Part shown: positions 1-8,462 of the stretch, one piece after another
Position numbering within the stretch: position 1 is the stretch's first letter
How the letters are laid out: each line of letters starts with the position of its first letter
NCBI GenBank assembly: GCA_965235635.1
Contig: CBDDYR010000003.1
Span: 120,582-184,581, forward strand
From: Fontibacterium meridianamericanum
GTDB lineage: Bacteria; Pseudomonadota; Alphaproteobacteria; Pelagibacterales; Pelagibacteraceae
Direction: 5' to 3'
Length of the DNA stretch: 64,000 nucleotides
Notes under the pieces: generated by a model
The model's input: only the letters and a program-made list of their open reading frames with translations
Databases searched by the model: none
What the model was told of the DNA's origin: nothing
Program-made: the position numbers and the translations under genes

Positions 1-1
1 G

Positions 2-601
2 GCTTATTCAAAACAAAGCGGAATTGAAGTTATAAAATCAGACGTATCCTATTTTGAAAGTTGCAAAGCAGCAGTTGCTGAAGTTGAAAAAAAATACGGC
101 GATATAGAAATTGTAGTTAATAACGCCGGAATAACAAAAGATAGATTTTTACATAAAATGAATCCAGAAGAATGGAATTCAGTAATCAATACAAATTTAA
201 ATTCTCTTTTTAACGTTTGTCGAAATGTTATTGAGAAGATGCGAGCAAAGGGATTTGGTAGAATTGTATCGATCAGTTCTATTAATGGAATAAAAGGTCA
301 AGTGGGTCAGACAAATTATTCAGCGGCAAAAGCTGGAATAATTGGATTTTCAAAAGCTCTAGCATTAGAGAATGCAAACAAAGGAATAACGGTAAATGTT
401 ATCGCTCCAGGTTACGTTGGAACGGATATGGTTAAAAAAATTGATCCTACAATTCTTAAGGGAATTGTAAGTCAAATTCCAGTTGGAAGACTTGCAGAGC
501 CAGATGAAATTGCAGCCTTGGCAAGTTATTTAGTAAGTGATAAAGCAGGCTTCATTACAGGCGCTACCTTTTCAATAAATGGTGGCCAGTACATGCAGTA
601 A
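2..601 (+). CDS. phaB: Acetoacetyl-CoA reductase (SDR family), 5' end cut by window
   Basis: The reading frame is open from base 2, so the N-terminal Rossmann GxxxGxG part lies outside the window. Visible SDR features are the NNAG motif, the catalytic Ser in SISSING, the YxxxK pair in NYSAAKAG, the NVIAPGYVGTDM segment and the C-terminal INGGQYM ending that is typical of PhaB. The family reduces acetoacetyl-CoA to 3-hydroxybutyryl-CoA with NADPH. The thiolase gene phaA starts 36 bases downstream, which supports PhaB over the similar fatty-acid enzyme FabG. No PHB synthase (phaC) is in the window, so polymer synthesis is not shown. Confidence 0.88.
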   Translation, partial: AYSKQSGIEVIKSDVSYFESCKAAVAEVEKKYGDIEIVVNNAGITKDRFLHKMNPEEWNSVINTNLNSLFNVCRNVIEKMRAKGFGRIVSISSINGIKGQVGQTNYSAAKAGIIGFSKALALENANKGITVNVIAPGYVGTDMVKKIDPTILKGIVSQIPVGRLAEPDEIAALASYLVSDKAGFITGATFSINGGQYMQ

Positions 602-637
602 CAATAATTTTTTAAACGAAAGGGATGAATAATAAAA

Positions 638-1834
638 ATGACTGATAATGATGTTGTAATAACGAGTGCGGTTCGAACGGCCGTTGGATCTTTTGGCGGT
701 TCTCTTTCTTCTTTAACAGCACCTCAATTAGGCGCAGAGGTTATAAAAAAAGCTTTAGAAAAATCAGAAATTAAACCTGAGCAAGTTGACACTGTTTACA
801 TGGGACAAATTTTAGCTGCAGGTGTTGGACAAAATCCTGCGCGACAAGCTGCAATTCATGCAGGCATTCCTGTTGAAAAAACTGCAACCACTATCAATCA
901 ACTTTGCGGCTCGGGTCTTGCAGCCGTTGCTTTTGGTTACAACTCTATTAAATGTGGCGATGCAAATATCGTCGTTGCAGGCGGACAAGAAAGCATGAGC
1001 AATGCTCCACACTTTATTAATTTAAGAAATGGTGTGAAATTAGGAGACACTAAACTACAAGATTCTATGATCGTTGATGGATTATTAGATGTTTACAATC
1101 AATATCATATGGGAGTGACAGCAGAAAACGTTGCACAAAAATTTCAAATCACAAGAAAAGATCAAGACGCTTTTGCAGCAGCATCACAAAGAAAAGCGGT
1201 TGATGCAATCAAAGCTAAAAAATTTAAAGACGAAATCATTCCAGTGACTGTTAAAGTTAAAAAACAAGATGTGGTTTTTGATAAAGATGAATATCCAAAA
1301 GATGGAACAACGATTGAAAAATTAGAAGCTTTAAAACCTGCATTTAAAAAAGATGGAACGGTGACAGCTGGAAATGCTTCTGGATTAAATGATGGAGCAG
1401 CTGTGGTGAGTTTAATGTCAGGTAAAACTGCAAAACAACATAGTATTGAACCCCTTGCTAAAATAGTTTCTTGGGCAGTGTGTGGAGTGGACCCATCGAT
1501 TATGGGAACAGGCCCAATCCCAGCATCACGTCTTGCTCTTAAAAAAGCAGGTTGGGGTGAGGATGAACTTGATTTAATTGAAGCAAATGAAGCTTTTGCA
1601 GCACAAGCGATTGCAGTGAATAAAGAAATGGGTTGGACCGTTGATAAAGTAAATGTCAATGGTGGTGCGATTGCCATCGGTCATCCTATTGGTGCATCAG
1701 GAGCTAGAATTTTAGTAACTTTAATTCATGAAATGATCAAAACTCATTCTAAAAGAGGACTTGCAACTCTTTGTATTGGTGGCGGAATGGGAATTGCAAT
1801 GTGCATTGAAAGAAATTTCATAGATCATAAATAA
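638..1834 (+). CDS. phaA: Acetyl-CoA acetyltransferase (thiolase)
   Basis: This 398-residue protein has full thiolase length. The acylated nucleophile is Cys90 (LCGSGLAAV), followed by His349 in GHPIGASGAR and Cys379 in CIGGGMG, so the whole active site is intact. The family condenses two acetyl-CoA to acetoacetyl-CoA, or the reverse. The gene follows phaB and is 6 bases from a crotonase gene, so the three probably form one operon for C4 acyl-CoA interconversion. No frameshift is visible. Confidence 0.95.
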   Translation: MTDNDVVITSAVRTAVGSFGGSLSSLTAPQLGAEVIKKALEKSEIKPEQVDTVYMGQILAAGVGQNPARQAAIHAGIPVEKTATTINQLCGSGLAAVAFGYNSIKCGDANIVVAGGQESMSNAPHFINLRNGVKLGDTKLQDSMIVDGLLDVYNQYHMGVTAENVAQKFQITRKDQDAFAAASQRKAVDAIKAKKFKDEIIPVTVKVKKQDVVFDKDEYPKDGTTIEKLEALKPAFKKDGTVTAGNASGLNDGAAVVSLMSGKTAKQHSIEPLAKIVSWAVCGVDPSIMGTGPIPASRLALKKAGWGEDELDLIEANEAFAAQAIAVNKEMGWTVDKVNVNGGAIAIGHPIGASGARILVTLIHEMIKTHSKRGLATLCIGGGMGIAMCIERNFIDHK

Positions 1835-1840
1835 TCCTTA

Positions 1841-2590
1841 ATGGATTTTAAGAATATAAAAGTAAGAACCGAACAGGCTGTCGGTTTTATACAAATTGAT
1901 AGGGCTGCTGATAAAAACTCTTTAAATATAGAAACTTCAAAAGAGATATTAAAAGCCTTATTAAGTTTTGATCAAAATCCTGCAGTTAAATGTATTGCAA
2001 TTGAAGGCAATCAAAAACTATTCTCCCCAGGGGCTGATATTAAAGAATTAGACTCCTTAACGAAAGATACAGCCGCTCAACACAAACTATTCGATGCCTT
2101 TGATGAAATAAGCAAAATAAAAAAACCAGTCATCGCCTTAGTTGAAGGTTATGCTTTAGGAGGTGGGATGGAACTTGCACTGATTTGTGATTTTATTATT
2201 GCATCGGAGAATGCAAAATTTGCTCAACCAGAAATTAATTTAGGTTTAATACCAGGAATTGGCGGCACACAACGACTTAAGAATTATGTTGGAAAATATA
2301 ATGCAAATTATTTATGTATGACTGGAGAAATGATTACAGCTCAACAAGGGCAACAGTTAGGGTTTATTAGTGTGGTTTTAAAAGCCGATGAATATAAAAT
2401 GAAGGCTTATCAAATATTAAAATCAATTTCAGAAAAACCCCTTTCAAGTTTGGTGGAGATTAAAAGATTAGTAAATCAAGAGTCCTCATTAAAAGAAGAA
2501 AGACAAACTTTTTATAAATTACTAGATAGTGAAAATAAGAAAATTGGTATTCAAAGTTTTTTTGCTAAAACAAAACCTGAGTGGAAGTAA
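1841..2590 (+). CDS. Enoyl-CoA hydratase/isomerase (crotonase family)
   Basis: This 249-residue crotonase-fold protein has the oxyanion-hole segment with ADIKEL near residue 65 and GYALGGGMELAL near 103-113. Both catalytic glutamates of classical enoyl-CoA hydratase are present, Glu111 and Glu131 (AQPEINLG), so hydration of 2-enoyl-CoA is plausible. Its place after phaBA suggests crotonyl-CoA/3-hydroxybutyryl-CoA conversion, but substrate cannot be read from sequence. Its stop overlaps the possible start region of the next gene. Confidence 0.88.
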   Translation: MDFKNIKVRTEQAVGFIQIDRAADKNSLNIETSKEILKALLSFDQNPAVKCIAIEGNQKLFSPGADIKELDSLTKDTAAQHKLFDAFDEISKIKKPVIALVEGYALGGGMELALICDFIIASENAKFAQPEINLGLIPGIGGTQRLKNYVGKYNANYLCMTGEMITAQQGQQLGFISVVLKADEYKMKAYQILKSISEKPLSSLVEIKRLVNQESSLKEERQTFYKLLDSENKKIGIQSFFAKTKPEWK

Positions 2591-2592
2591 TT

Positions 2593-3480
2593 TTGTTTAA
2601 AAGTTTTAAAAAAAAATTTCAAAAAGTAAATAAAGGAAATATTTTTTACCGCATCGGCGGGCAAGGCGCTCCTTTATTATTACTACATGGCTATCCACAA
2701 AATCATTACATGTGGAATCAAATCGCAGATGATCTTGCTAAAAACTTTACCGTGATCCTTCCCGATTTAAGAGGTTATGGACAAAGCTTTGTCCTTTCAG
2801 GCGATGCTCAACATCTCAATTATTCAAAACGAGAGATGGCAAAGGACATGGTTCAGTTGATGAGTAAACTGGGTTATCAAAAATTTTTACTTGCAGGACA
2901 TGATCGAGGGGGACGCGTTGCACATCGACTTGCAAGAGATTATCGAAATAAAGTTATCGCTCTTAGTGTTTTAGATATTTGTCCAACCTTAGATATGTAC
3001 AATGCAACGGATCAAGATTTTGCAACTAACTATTTTCATTGGTTCTTTTTAATTCAGCCTAAATTTATTCCAGAAAATTTTATCGCAAAAGATCCTAAGA
3101 CTTGGCTTAACTATTGTTTAAAGAAATGGTCAGGTGGATTTAATTTTAAAGGGATTGAAAAATATTATTTAAAATATTTTAAAAATTACAAAAGAATTCA
3201 TTCTAGCTGCGAAGACTATCGAGCAGGGGCAAGCATTGACCTTGTTCATGATAAAAAAGATTTAAAAAAGAAACTGCATATTCCTTTACAAGTATTATGG
3301 GGTAAAAATGGGCGTGTCGGTAAAAAGTTTAAACCGCTTAAAGTTTGGCAAAAATACACAACTCAAAAAGTTGAAGGAAAAGGCTTTAATTGTAAGCATT
3401 TTATAGCCGAAGAAGCTCCAAAGCAGACTTTAAATGAAATGCAAAAATTTTTCTTAAAGTACTCTGATTTTAATTACTAA
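2593..3480 (+). CDS. Alpha/beta hydrolase, haloacetate dehalogenase/epoxide hydrolase-like
   Basis: The protein has about 295 residues. It shows HGYPQNHYMW (oxyanion loop), DLRGYGQS, the nucleophile elbow AGHDRGGRVAHR with Asp as nucleophile, and a C-terminal catalytic His in CKHFIAEE. An Asp nucleophile in GHDRGG is typical of fluoroacetate dehalogenase and soluble epoxide hydrolase relatives rather than Ser esterases. I prefer the TTG start at 2593 because the GTG at 2581 lies inside the crotonase gene. The gene converges on the downstream regulator, with 3' ends overlapping by about 10 bases. The true substrate is unknown. Confidence 0.78.
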   Translation: MFKSFKKKFQKVNKGNIFYRIGGQGAPLLLLHGYPQNHYMWNQIADDLAKNFTVILPDLRGYGQSFVLSGDAQHLNYSKREMAKDMVQLMSKLGYQKFLLAGHDRGGRVAHRLARDYRNKVIALSVLDICPTLDMYNATDQDFATNYFHWFFLIQPKFIPENFIAKDPKTWLNYCLKKWSGGFNFKGIEKYYLKYFKNYKRIHSSCEDYRAGASIDLVHDKKDLKKKLHIPLQVLWGKNGRVGKKFKPLKVWQKYTTQKVEGKGFNCKHFIAEEAPKQTLNEMQKFFLKYSDFNY

Positions 3481-4886
3481 CGTAGGGAGAAGCCCCGCGT
3501 ACATCTAAATTGATATCAACATTTTTATTGATAGGCGGAAAGGCTCTTTGCTGACAATCCATTCTAGGGCAAGTTCTGCAATTCACGCCAATTGCAACCG
3601 CAGCATTTTCATCTTTAACATTTAAAGAGTCTGCATAAACAAAATCTTTTGCGTACTTCGCCTGGCACCCTAAACCGATACTTAAAATGCTTCTATAAAT
3701 TCCATGGCGACCAATTCCTTTTTCAATGGTTCGTGCAATACAAACATATTTTTCTCCATCTGGCATTTTAGAAAGTGCACAGTGAATTTTACCTGGTAGC
3801 ATAAAAGCTGAGTGAATATTCCATCGAGGACAAGCTCCACCATATCGAGGAATTTGAATGCCAGATAAAGATAATCGTTTAGAAATATTTCCAGCAATAT
3901 CGGTTCTTAACATATGAAAAGGAATTCCTTTCATTTTAGGATCTTGTAAACAAGTCACGCGGTGCGCCACTTGTTCGAAGGAAACAGAAAACGTATGTTG
4001 AATAAGTTCTAAATCATAACGTTGCTTTTTGCATTCTTCATAAAATAATTTGTAAGGCATTAGAATTGCTGCTGCCGTGTAATTGACTAAAGAGATGGTT
4101 GTTAATTTTTTAGCAGTCTCAGATGGAAAATTATAATCTTTAAGATAATCTTCAATTAAATCCATGGCCTCCGCTTGCACAATTTGTCCTGCGCAATAAA
4201 TTTTTTTAGTATCGAGCGTTAAGAAGTCAGATAGATAAAGTGTTTTCTTTTCAGGAACATATCGTTTTAAAAAGAAATCATCATTTTTAGGCACAACATC
4301 GATCACATCAATTTTGTGATGCTTCTTTAAATATTCAACGAGCAAAACATGTCGAGTTCTAAAATTTCTATTTACTTGGTTAAAAATTTTATTTGCATAT
4401 TCTTCTAGTTTTGGAAAATAGTTTTGGTACTCTTGAAGAAAATCTGAAACCGCTTCACCTGGAAATGTTGCTTTAGGATTTGAAACGTTTTCACCCGAAA
4501 TCATTTCAAGTTTATCATAAACTTCAGAATTATTTTTTCTGATAAACATCACCAAGACGAATGAGAGCTTTAGAAATAAGTGGATTGGTTTCTATTAAAT
4601 CTTTTACTTCAATATTAGTAATATCTAGATCTTCAAATAAATTATCACTTAATAATTCTTGTAAATCATGCACCAGGTTTAACTGATCATCGGATGATAA
4701 TTTTTTTATATCCAGATTTAAAATTTCAGAGGCTTTAATAAGTAAATCCGCACTTACTTTTCTTTTACCAGACTCAATTAAGTTTAAATAACTTGGTGAA
4801 ATTTCAAGTTTTTTTGACAAATCCCCTTGGCTAATATTGAGCTTTCTACGCGCTGTTTTGATCTTAAATCCAAGTTGTTTGCTCAT
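3470..4886 (-). CDS. ScfR-family transcriptional regulator (XRE HTH + DUF955-like domain), frameshifted
   Basis: There are two overlapping reading frames. Bases 4886-4530 encode an XRE helix-turn-helix (residues about 5-65). Bases 4555-3470 encode the IrrE/DUF955-like middle (NYTAAAILMPY) and a Cys-rich C-terminal motif CRTCPRMDCQQRAFPP. Dropping one A from the A-run near 4530-4537 fuses them into about 471 residues, the normal length of ScfR/RamB-type regulators. The usual metalloprotease HExxH is absent, as expected for an acyl-CoA-sensing branch. The family controls short-chain acyl-CoA and glyoxylate-cycle genes. Divergence from aceA across repeated TTTACAA motifs supports that role. The frameshift is probably an error. 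Confidence 0.85.
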
Positions 4887-4891
4887 AAAAA

Positions 4892-4998
4892 TTTACAAAA
4901 TTTACAATTTGTAAATCAAATATTAAAATTTTTATTACAAATTTACAAGCATTATCAAAAAAAATCTTTGAAATATAAACGAATGTAAATATTGTAAA
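4892..4998. promoter_or_regulatory. Cluster of TTTACAA operator-like repeats between scfR-like gene and aceA operon
   Basis: In the divergent promoter I see TTTACAAA (4892-4899), a perfect palindrome TTTACAA-T-TTGTAAA (4901-4915), TTACAAA (4935-4941) next to TTTACAA (4942-4948), TGTAAAT (4984-4990) and TTGTAAA (4992-4998). ScfR/RamB family members are known to bind TTTGCAAA-like repeats. I infer that these are sites for the adjacent regulator and control both its own gene and aceA. Confidence 0.7.
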
Positions 4999-5021
4999 TT
5001 TATTAACCAAGGAGAATAAAT

Positions 5022-5255
5022 ATGAGCCACAGAGAAAAACACAACATTGAAAGTAATTGCGTTTCATTCAATGACGATTGCTACAACGAAACTAATAGCT
5101 ATGAGGAAAATGTGAAGGCTATGGATGGTCTTGAAAGAAAAGTTATCAACGATGCTGTTTCCTCTGTTTATAAAACAGGACAGTCTTTTGTTAATTATTT
5201 AGAGCAAAAACTATCAATAATTAAACAAAATAAAGGCGGGTCTAGTAATGCCTAA
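5022..5255 (+). CDS. Small hypothetical protein upstream of aceA
   Basis: The protein has 77 residues and I do not recognise it. It is polar and has two Cys in the N-terminal third (SNCVSF and DDCYNE) and a helical C-terminal half with no membrane segment. A good AAGGAG ribosome site (5009-5014) precedes the ATG, and the 3' end overlaps the aceA start at 5248 by 8 bases. It is therefore probably co-transcribed and translationally coupled with isocitrate lyase. Function unknown. Confidence 0.75.
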   Translation: MSHREKHNIESNCVSFNDDCYNETNSYEENVKAMDGLERKVINDAVSSVYKTGQSFVNYLEQKLSIIKQNKGGSSNA

Positions 5256-6522
5256 TACAACTGATACTCTAGTTAAAAAAAGATTAGAAAGCGTTATTGC
5301 AAATTACTCTGAAGAAGACGTTGAAAAGTTAAGAGGAACTTTTAACGTCGAGTATACCGTTTCAAAAAATTTATCAAAAAAACTTTGGAAATTACTCAAT
5401 ACAGAAAAGTACATTAATACCTTGGGTGGACTTTCTGGAAATCATGCCGTTCAGCATGCAAAAGCAGGTTTGAAGGCAATTTATTTATCAGGTTGGCAAG
5501 TTGCAGCAGATGCAAATTCTGCAGGTGAAATGTATCCTGATCAAAGTTTATATCCTTATGATAGTGCACCAAAATTAGTTGAGAGCATGATTAATGCTTT
5601 AATGCGTGCCGATCAGATTCAGTACATGGAAATTTTAGAAGGTAAAATGGATCCAAAAAACAGTATCGATTACCATATGCCAATTATTGCAGATGGCGAA
5701 GCTGGATTTGGAGGACCTTTAAATGTTTATGAACTGACTAAAAGATTTATCAAAGCAGGAGCTGCAGGAGTTCACTTTGAAGATCAATTAGCTGCAGAAA
5801 AAAAATGTGGTCATATGGGGGGTAAAGTTTTAATCCCAACACAAAATGCTATCAGAAATTTAAAAGCGGCACGTCTTGCATCAAGAGTTATGAATGTGCC
5901 TTTAGTTATTCTTGCAAGAACTGATGCAAATGCTGCAAAACTAATCACCAGTGATTGTGATGAAAATGATAGACCGTTTTTAACAGGCGAAAGATCTGCA
6001 GAAGGTTTTTATTATGTTAAAGAAGGAATTGAGCAAGCGATCTCAAGAGGATTAGCTTATGCTCCTTATTGTGATTTAATTTGGTGTGAAACTGCAAAAC
6101 CAGATCTGAATGAAGCTAAAATTTTTGCGGATGCAATTCATAAAAAGTATCCTGGAAAATTATTAGCTTACAATTGTTCACCTTCATTTAATTGGAAGAA
6201 ATATTTATCTGAAAGTGAAATGCAAACGTTCCAACAAAAACTTGCTGAAATGGGTTATAAATTTCAATTTATTACCCTTGCAGGTTTTCACGTGCAAAAC
6301 TATTCAATCTTTAAATTTGCGCAAAATTATAAAAAGGATGGAATGGCTGCTTATTCTAAAATTCAGCAACAAGAATTTGAAGCTGAAAAAGATGGTTACA
6401 CTGCAGTGAAACATCAAAGAGAAGTGGGCACAACTTACTTTGATACCATTGCACAAATTATCAGTTCAGGAAAAACTTCAACCACAGCCATGAGTGGTTC
6501 AACTGAATCCGAACAATTTTAG
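5248..6522 (+). CDS. aceA: Isocitrate lyase
   Basis: This 424-residue enzyme is full length for bacterial isocitrate lyase. The catalytic signature KKCGHMGG places the nucleophile at Cys187, and upstream ADGEAGFGG and HFEDQ carry metal- and substrate-binding acids. It cleaves isocitrate to glyoxylate and succinate, the first step of the glyoxylate bypass in the cytosol. It is the second gene of a short operon that diverges from the ScfR-like regulator. Malate synthase is not in the window. A hairpin terminator follows 11 bases after the stop. Confidence 0.96.
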   Translation: MPNTTDTLVKKRLESVIANYSEEDVEKLRGTFNVEYTVSKNLSKKLWKLLNTEKYINTLGGLSGNHAVQHAKAGLKAIYLSGWQVAADANSAGEMYPDQSLYPYDSAPKLVESMINALMRADQIQYMEILEGKMDPKNSIDYHMPIIADGEAGFGGPLNVYELTKRFIKAGAAGVHFEDQLAAEKKCGHMGGKVLIPTQNAIRNLKAARLASRVMNVPLVILARTDANAAKLITSDCDENDRPFLTGERSAEGFYYVKEGIEQAISRGLAYAPYCDLIWCETAKPDLNEAKIFADAIHKKYPGKLLAYNCSPSFNWKKYLSESEMQTFQQKLAEMGYKFQFITLAGFHVQNYSIFKFAQNYKKDGMAAYSKIQQQEFEAEKDGYTAVKHQREVGTTYFDTIAQIISSGKTSTTAMSGSTESEQF

Positions 6523-6533
6523 TTAATTAATTT

Positions 6534-6559
6534 AGGGCCCGATTTAAACGTCGGGCTCT
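6534..6559. terminator. Hairpin terminator after aceA
   Basis: The arms AGGGCCCGA (6534-6542) and TCGGGCTCT (6551-6559) pair with one G-T and enclose 8 bases. The hairpin sits between the convergent ends of aceA and the DUF2892 gene, whose stop codon lies in the right arm, so it may serve both strands. A clear T-run is lacking on the plus side. Confidence 0.7.
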
Positions 6560-6746
6560 ATGATCTTTTACAAGTATTAATTCCAAGTAAAGAATAAAGA
6601 GTACAATTTCTAAGAACTCCACTCACAATTAAACCAATCGCAAGCCAGCCCCAAGGACTGATTTTGCCAAGTGCTGTAAGCGTTACAATAACAACGCCTG
6701 CAGTAATTCTTAAAATCCGATCAGCGTTACCGACATTCACTTTCAT
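6558..6746 (-). CDS. DUF2892 (YgaP-like) inner membrane protein
   Basis: The 62 residues match the small DUF2892 family: an NVGNADRILRI start, two hydrophobic stretches (about 10-27 and 33-46) and a C-terminal CTLYSLLGINTC segment. These proteins are predicted two-helix membrane proteins, sometimes fused to rhodanese domains. Role unknown. It stands alone between aceA and umuD. Confidence 0.8.
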   Translation of the reverse strand: MKVNVGNADRILRITAGVVIVTLTALGKISPWGWLAIGLIVSGVLRNCTLYSLLGINTCKRS

Positions 6747-6783
6747 TTTATTGCCTCGTTGACTTCAGTATACCTATTAGTTA

Positions 6784-6798
6784 GAACGAAACAAGAAC
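6784..6798 (+). promoter_or_regulatory. LexA box upstream of umuDC
   Basis: GAAC (6784-6787), 7 bases, then GAAC (6795-6798). Read on the other strand this is GTTC-N7-GTTC, the known alphaproteobacterial LexA target. It ends 9 bases before the umuD start codon, so LexA bound there would block the promoter or transcript start. This supports both SOS control and the class-level assignment. Confidence 0.82.
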
Positions 6799-6807
6799 AT
6801 ATTTACT

Positions 6808-7185
6808 ATGAAAATACCAGTTATATTGCAGAAAGTATCAGCCGGTTTTCCATCACCCGCCACCGATTATGTTCAAGATGAAATCGATTTAAACAGCGAG
6901 CTTATAAAAAATCCTCCCGCAACTTTTCTAATTCGTGTGCAAGGTAATTCTATGACTGACCATAAAATTATCAATGGAGACTTATTAGTGGTGGATCGAA
7001 GTTTGAATTTAAAAAATGATTGTATTGCCGTTATTAATTTTAATAACGAATTAGTGGTTAAAAATATTATTAAAGAGAAAAATAATTTTTATATTAAAAA
7101 TAAATTAGAGAAAATTTTAATTAACGAAAACTCAGACATTAATGTTTGGGGAATTGTTACCTACATTATTCATGCAGCTAACTAA
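6808..7185 (+). CDS. umuD: UmuD-like S24 peptidase, Pol V subunit precursor
   Basis: The 125-residue S24-family protein has self-cleavage site Ala12-Gly13 in SAGFPSPATD, nucleophile Ser48 in RVQGNSMTD and general base Lys85 in ELVVKNII. All parts needed for RecA-assisted self-cleavage to UmuD' are therefore present. UmuD' joins UmuC to form translesion DNA polymerase V. The gene overlaps umuC by 14 bases and is preceded by a LexA box, so it should be induced by DNA damage. Confidence 0.92.
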   Translation: MKIPVILQKVSAGFPSPATDYVQDEIDLNSELIKNPPATFLIRVQGNSMTDHKIINGDLLVVDRSLNLKNDCIAVINFNNELVVKNIIKEKNNFYIKNKLEKILINENSDINVWGIVTYIIHAAN

Positions 7186-8450
7186 TAATCGAATTATCGC
7201 CTTAGTAGACTGTAATTCTTTTTATGTTTCCTGTGAGCGATTATTTAGACCTGATTTAAGAAGAAAACCTGTTGTCGTTTTATCTAATAATGATGGTTGC
7301 ATTATTTCAAGATCAACGGAAGCAAAGCAAGTTGGGATTAAAATGGGCGAGCCTTATTTTAAAGCAAAGCCACTCATTGATAAATATAAAGTATCGGTCT
7401 TCTCATCGAACTATGAATTGTACGGAGATTTATCAAGACGAGTCATGAAGATTTTAAAAAACTTTTCACCGGATATTGAATTTTATTCAATCGATGAAGC
7501 TTTCTTAGATTTAACAAATATTAAAATGGATAATGTTGCAGAGTACATTTTAAATATTAGAAAAGTTATTTTAAAGTGGACCGGCATTCCGGTATCTATT
7601 GGTGCTGCGAATACCAAAACCCTTGCTAAAATTGCAAATCATATTGCAAAGAAAAATAAATTAGGAGTTGAGGAATTTATTTCAAAAGATAAAAATTATG
7701 TTGATGAAGTTTTAAAAACATTTCCTGTACAAGAAGTGTGGGGGATTGGTAGACAACTTTCAAAGTTTTTTAATAATAATAATTTTTATAATGCGCATCA
7801 GCTTAAATATGCTGATAATTACTGGGTTAGAAAAAATAGTAGTGTAATTGTTTTAAAAACTATTCATGAATTGAATGGTACTTGTTGCTTTCCGTTAAAC
7901 TTTCAATATGTGGCAAGAAAGAATTGTTGTGTTTCAAGATCCTTCGGTAAAACGATTACTGAACTTAATGATTTAAAAGAAGCAGTCGTGAGACATTGTA
8001 TGACGGCAGCAGAGCGAATTCGCTCAGAAGGATTAATTGTAAAATCAGTTTATGTTTTTATTAAAACTAGCAGGTTTAAAAAAAATTATGTTTCAAGAGT
8101 GCAAAAAGTAGATCTGCCTATTGCAACGAATAATACTTTAGAACTAGTGAATGTGTGCGCTAAAGCTTTAGAAGGTATTTATATTAAGGGTTATTTTTAC
8201 AGCAAAGCTGGGCGTTATTTTTTCAGAGCTTAAGCCGAAAGATCATTATGAAAAGAACCTATTTTCAGATCAAAACTTAAATTTAGATCATTTGATGAAA
8301 GTGATTGATCAAACCAATAGTCGATTTGGTAGAGGTGCTATTTCCGTTGCAGCCGCTAGATTAAACAATAATTCAAGAATGAGGCGTAATCACTCATCAA
8401 GAATTGATACCTCTTTTATAAAACTTGCCCCAACAGTAAGAGCACATTAA
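7172..8450 (+). CDS. umuC: DNA polymerase V catalytic subunit UmuC, one frameshift
   Basis: This Y-family polymerase starts at the ATG at 7172 inside the end of umuD (LVDCNSFYVSCERLF follows). The palm motif YSIDEAFLDL carries the catalytic Asp and Glu. The frame stops early at 8233. Removing one G from the GGG at 8210-8212 restores AGVIFSELKP and a tail running to 8450, giving 425 residues, normal for UmuC. The apparent truncation would remove only part of the C-terminal little-finger/DUF4113 end. Most likely a base-calling indel. Confidence 0.9.
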
Positions 8451-8462
8451 TTATTGATTGTA

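Noticed and set aside
1162..1677. 171-codon open frame on the minus strand inside phaA
   Set aside because: It is a shadow of an intact thiolase with all catalytic residues; composition and position give no sign of a second gene.
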